From positions 15,350 to 79,349 of the forward strand of contig JALHHH010000024.1 of the NCBI GenBank assembly GCA_022837485.1: a DNA stretch of 64,000 nt, given 5' to 3'. Each line of letters begins with the position of its first letter. The first letter of the stretch is position 1. The translations under genes were made by a program, and so were the position numbers. The stretch is from Bacteroidales bacterium (GTDB taxonomy: Bacteria > Bacteroidota > Bacteroidia > Bacteroidales > Lentimicrobiaceae). Below the pieces are notes generated by a model that was not told the origin of the DNA, searched no databases, and saw only the letters and a program-made list of their open reading frames with translations. Of the stretch, positions 62,841 through 64,000 are shown one piece after another.

Positions 62841-64000
62841 TTAGTTTTCATCCGGTTCCTCGGTCATATCCTTTTGATCTTCAGAGTCTTCGTCTTCATC
62901 GACAGGATAAACTTCGAACGAACTTTCGGAAGTCTCAAGGGCTTCGCCATCAACAGGTGCCAATTCTGCATCCACCTCTTCTTCGCCTTCAACTTCTACT
63001 TTGGTAACTGCAGCTATTGAATCGTTGTCGCGAAGGGTAATCAGTCTTACGCCCTGGGTTGCACGGCCCATCACGCGGAGGTCGGCAACGGCCATGCGTA
63101 TGATAAGTCCGCTTCGGTTGATGATCATCAGGTCGTCGTTATCGGTTACGGAATCTATCGAGATCAGCTGACCTGTTTTATCGGTGATATTGATGGTTTT
63201 TACCCCTTTTCCTCCCCTGTTGGTGATACGGTAATCGTCGAGTCTTGAGCGCTTTCCATAACCATTTTCGCTTACCACCAGGATGTCGGAGTTATCATTT
63301 TCGGGGCAGATCATACCAACAACCTCATCCGTTTTGCCTCCCAGGGTTATACCTCTGACACCTGAGGCATTTCGTCCCATGGGGCGAACGGTATTTTCAT
63401 GGAAGCGTATGGCTCTTCCCGATTTAAGGGCCATAATAACTTCGCTGTTGCCGTTGGTAAGTCTGGCTTCCAGAAGCTGATCGTCTTCCCGGATTGTAAT
63501 GGCATTTATACCGTTTTGGCGCGGTCTGCTGTATGCTTCGAGCGATGTTTTTTTAATCACGCCCTTGCGGGTACAAAGAATGATGAAATTATTGTTAATA
63601 TAATCTTCATCCTTGATGCTCTTCAGGTTTATAAATGCTCTGACCTTATCGTCGGGTTCAATATTGATAAGATTCTGAATCGCTCTGCCTTTCGATGTTT
63701 TGGTTCCTTCCGGAATTTCAAATACGCGCATCCAGAAAACTTTACCCTTTTCCGTAAAGAAGAGCATATAATTATGCATAGTAGCAACGTAGAGATATTC
63801 GAGGAAATCCTCGTCGCGTATATCTGAGCCTTTAGCCCCTCTCCCACCCCGGTTCTGGCGGCGGTATTCGCTGAGAGCCGTGCGTTTGATGTAACCCATG
63901 TGTGAAATCGTGATTACAACATTTTCATCGGCAATGGTATCTTCGATGCGGAAGTCGCTGGCCGAATAAACGATTTCAGTCCTGGCTTCATCGCCGTAGT
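62841..64000 (-). CDS. gyrA: DNA gyrase subunit A, C-terminal part (5' end outside window)
   Basis: The frame is open to the right edge; the first ATG in the window (63899) is internal, because the upstream codons read EARTEIVYSASDFRIED and continue the protein. The visible 385 residues are the end of the breakage domain and the beta-pinwheel that wraps DNA. The GyrA box is represented by RRQNRGGRGAKGSDI, and repeated blade motifs follow (RGITLGGKTDEVVGM, KSGRAIRFHENTVRPMGR). The tail is very acidic (DEDEDSEDQKDMTEEPDEN), as usual. It introduces negative supercoils with GyrB. Confidence 0.95.
   Translation of the reverse strand, partial: YGDEARTEIVYSASDFRIEDTIADENVVITISHMGYIKRTALSEYRRQNRGGRGAKGSDIRDEDFLEYLYVATMHNYMLFFTEKGKVFWMRVFEIPEGTKTSKGRAIQNLINIEPDDKVRAFINLKSIKDEDYINNNFIILCTRKGVIKKTSLEAYSRPRQNGINAITIREDDQLLEARLTNGNSEVIMALKSGRAIRFHENTVRPMGRNASGVRGITLGGKTDEVVGMICPENDNSDILVVSENGYGKRSRLDDYRITNRGGKGVKTINITDKTGQLISIDSVTDNDDLMIINRSGLIIRMAVADLRVMGRATQGVRLITLRDNDSIAAVTKVEVEGEEEVDAELAPVDGEALETSESSFEVYPVDEDEDSEDQKDMTEEPDEN

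Overview
The window is a stretch of Bacteroidetes chromosome, most likely from the order Bacteroidales. The signs are: a type IX secretion (T9SS) C-terminal sorting domain, a TonB-dependent receptor with an N-terminal carboxypeptidase-regulatory-like domain, several lipoproteins, the -33/-7 promoter type with a TAnnTTTG box, the rpmG / DUF4295 / ftsY / rimO order, gyrA followed by a TPR gene, and serA near a DUF1015 gene. No tRNA, rRNA, CRISPR array, transposase or prophage gene was seen. Both edges cut genes: a T9SS cargo protein on the left and gyrA on the right.

Layout. 1-9.0 kb: end of a secreted PKD/CUB protein; a beta-helix lipoprotein paired with a TonB-dependent receptor; a MORN-type protein; and on the minus strand a small carboxypeptidase-regulatory-like protein, a DUF3298 protein and the PLP-binding YggS. 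9.2-21.5 kb: a plus-strand cluster of lipoprotein, helical-repeat protein, thiolase, PhaB/FabG-like reductase, ketoacyl-synthase-III-like protein, sodium:solute symporter, acyl-CoA ligase, a second lipoprotein broken by an in-frame stop, an outer-membrane barrel and an exported alpha/beta hydrolase. It reads as a locus for hydrolysing, importing, CoA-activating and thiolytically cleaving a carboxylic acid or ester, possibly of hydroxybutyrate type; the substrate is inference. 21.7-25.4 kb: a porin with an FMN-binding protein, and SRPBCC proteins. 25.4-29.9 kb: a minus-strand envelope operon with overlapping genes (GT39-type glycosyltransferase, polyprenyl GT2, flippase-like membrane protein, sugar-nucleotide epimerase). 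30-35 kb: an LTA-synthase-like phosphotransferase and a hybrid histidine kinase. 35-39 kb: a 59-residue winged-helix protein, DUF1015, a four-helix-bundle gene with a 97-bp inverted-repeat element, serA and a class II aldolase-like gene. 39-48.8 kb: mainly housekeeping genes (cutC, xerD, rpmG, ftsY, rimO). 48.8-57.9 kb: KamA-like radical SAM, Nudix, clpS, M48 protease, NfeD/FloA and a long RelA/SpoT protein whose hydrolase motif is degenerate. 58-64 kb: membrane and acidic proteins, a glycogen branching enzyme, a TPR protein and gyrA.

The strongest unexplained signal is at 56.9-57.3 kb. A good promoter, about 325 nt rich in small GNRA-capped hairpins and a strong terminator stand together with no credible ORF, which suggests a stand-alone structured RNA that I cannot assign to a known family. 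The 9.2-21.5 kb cluster is the best candidate for an undescribed metabolic system.
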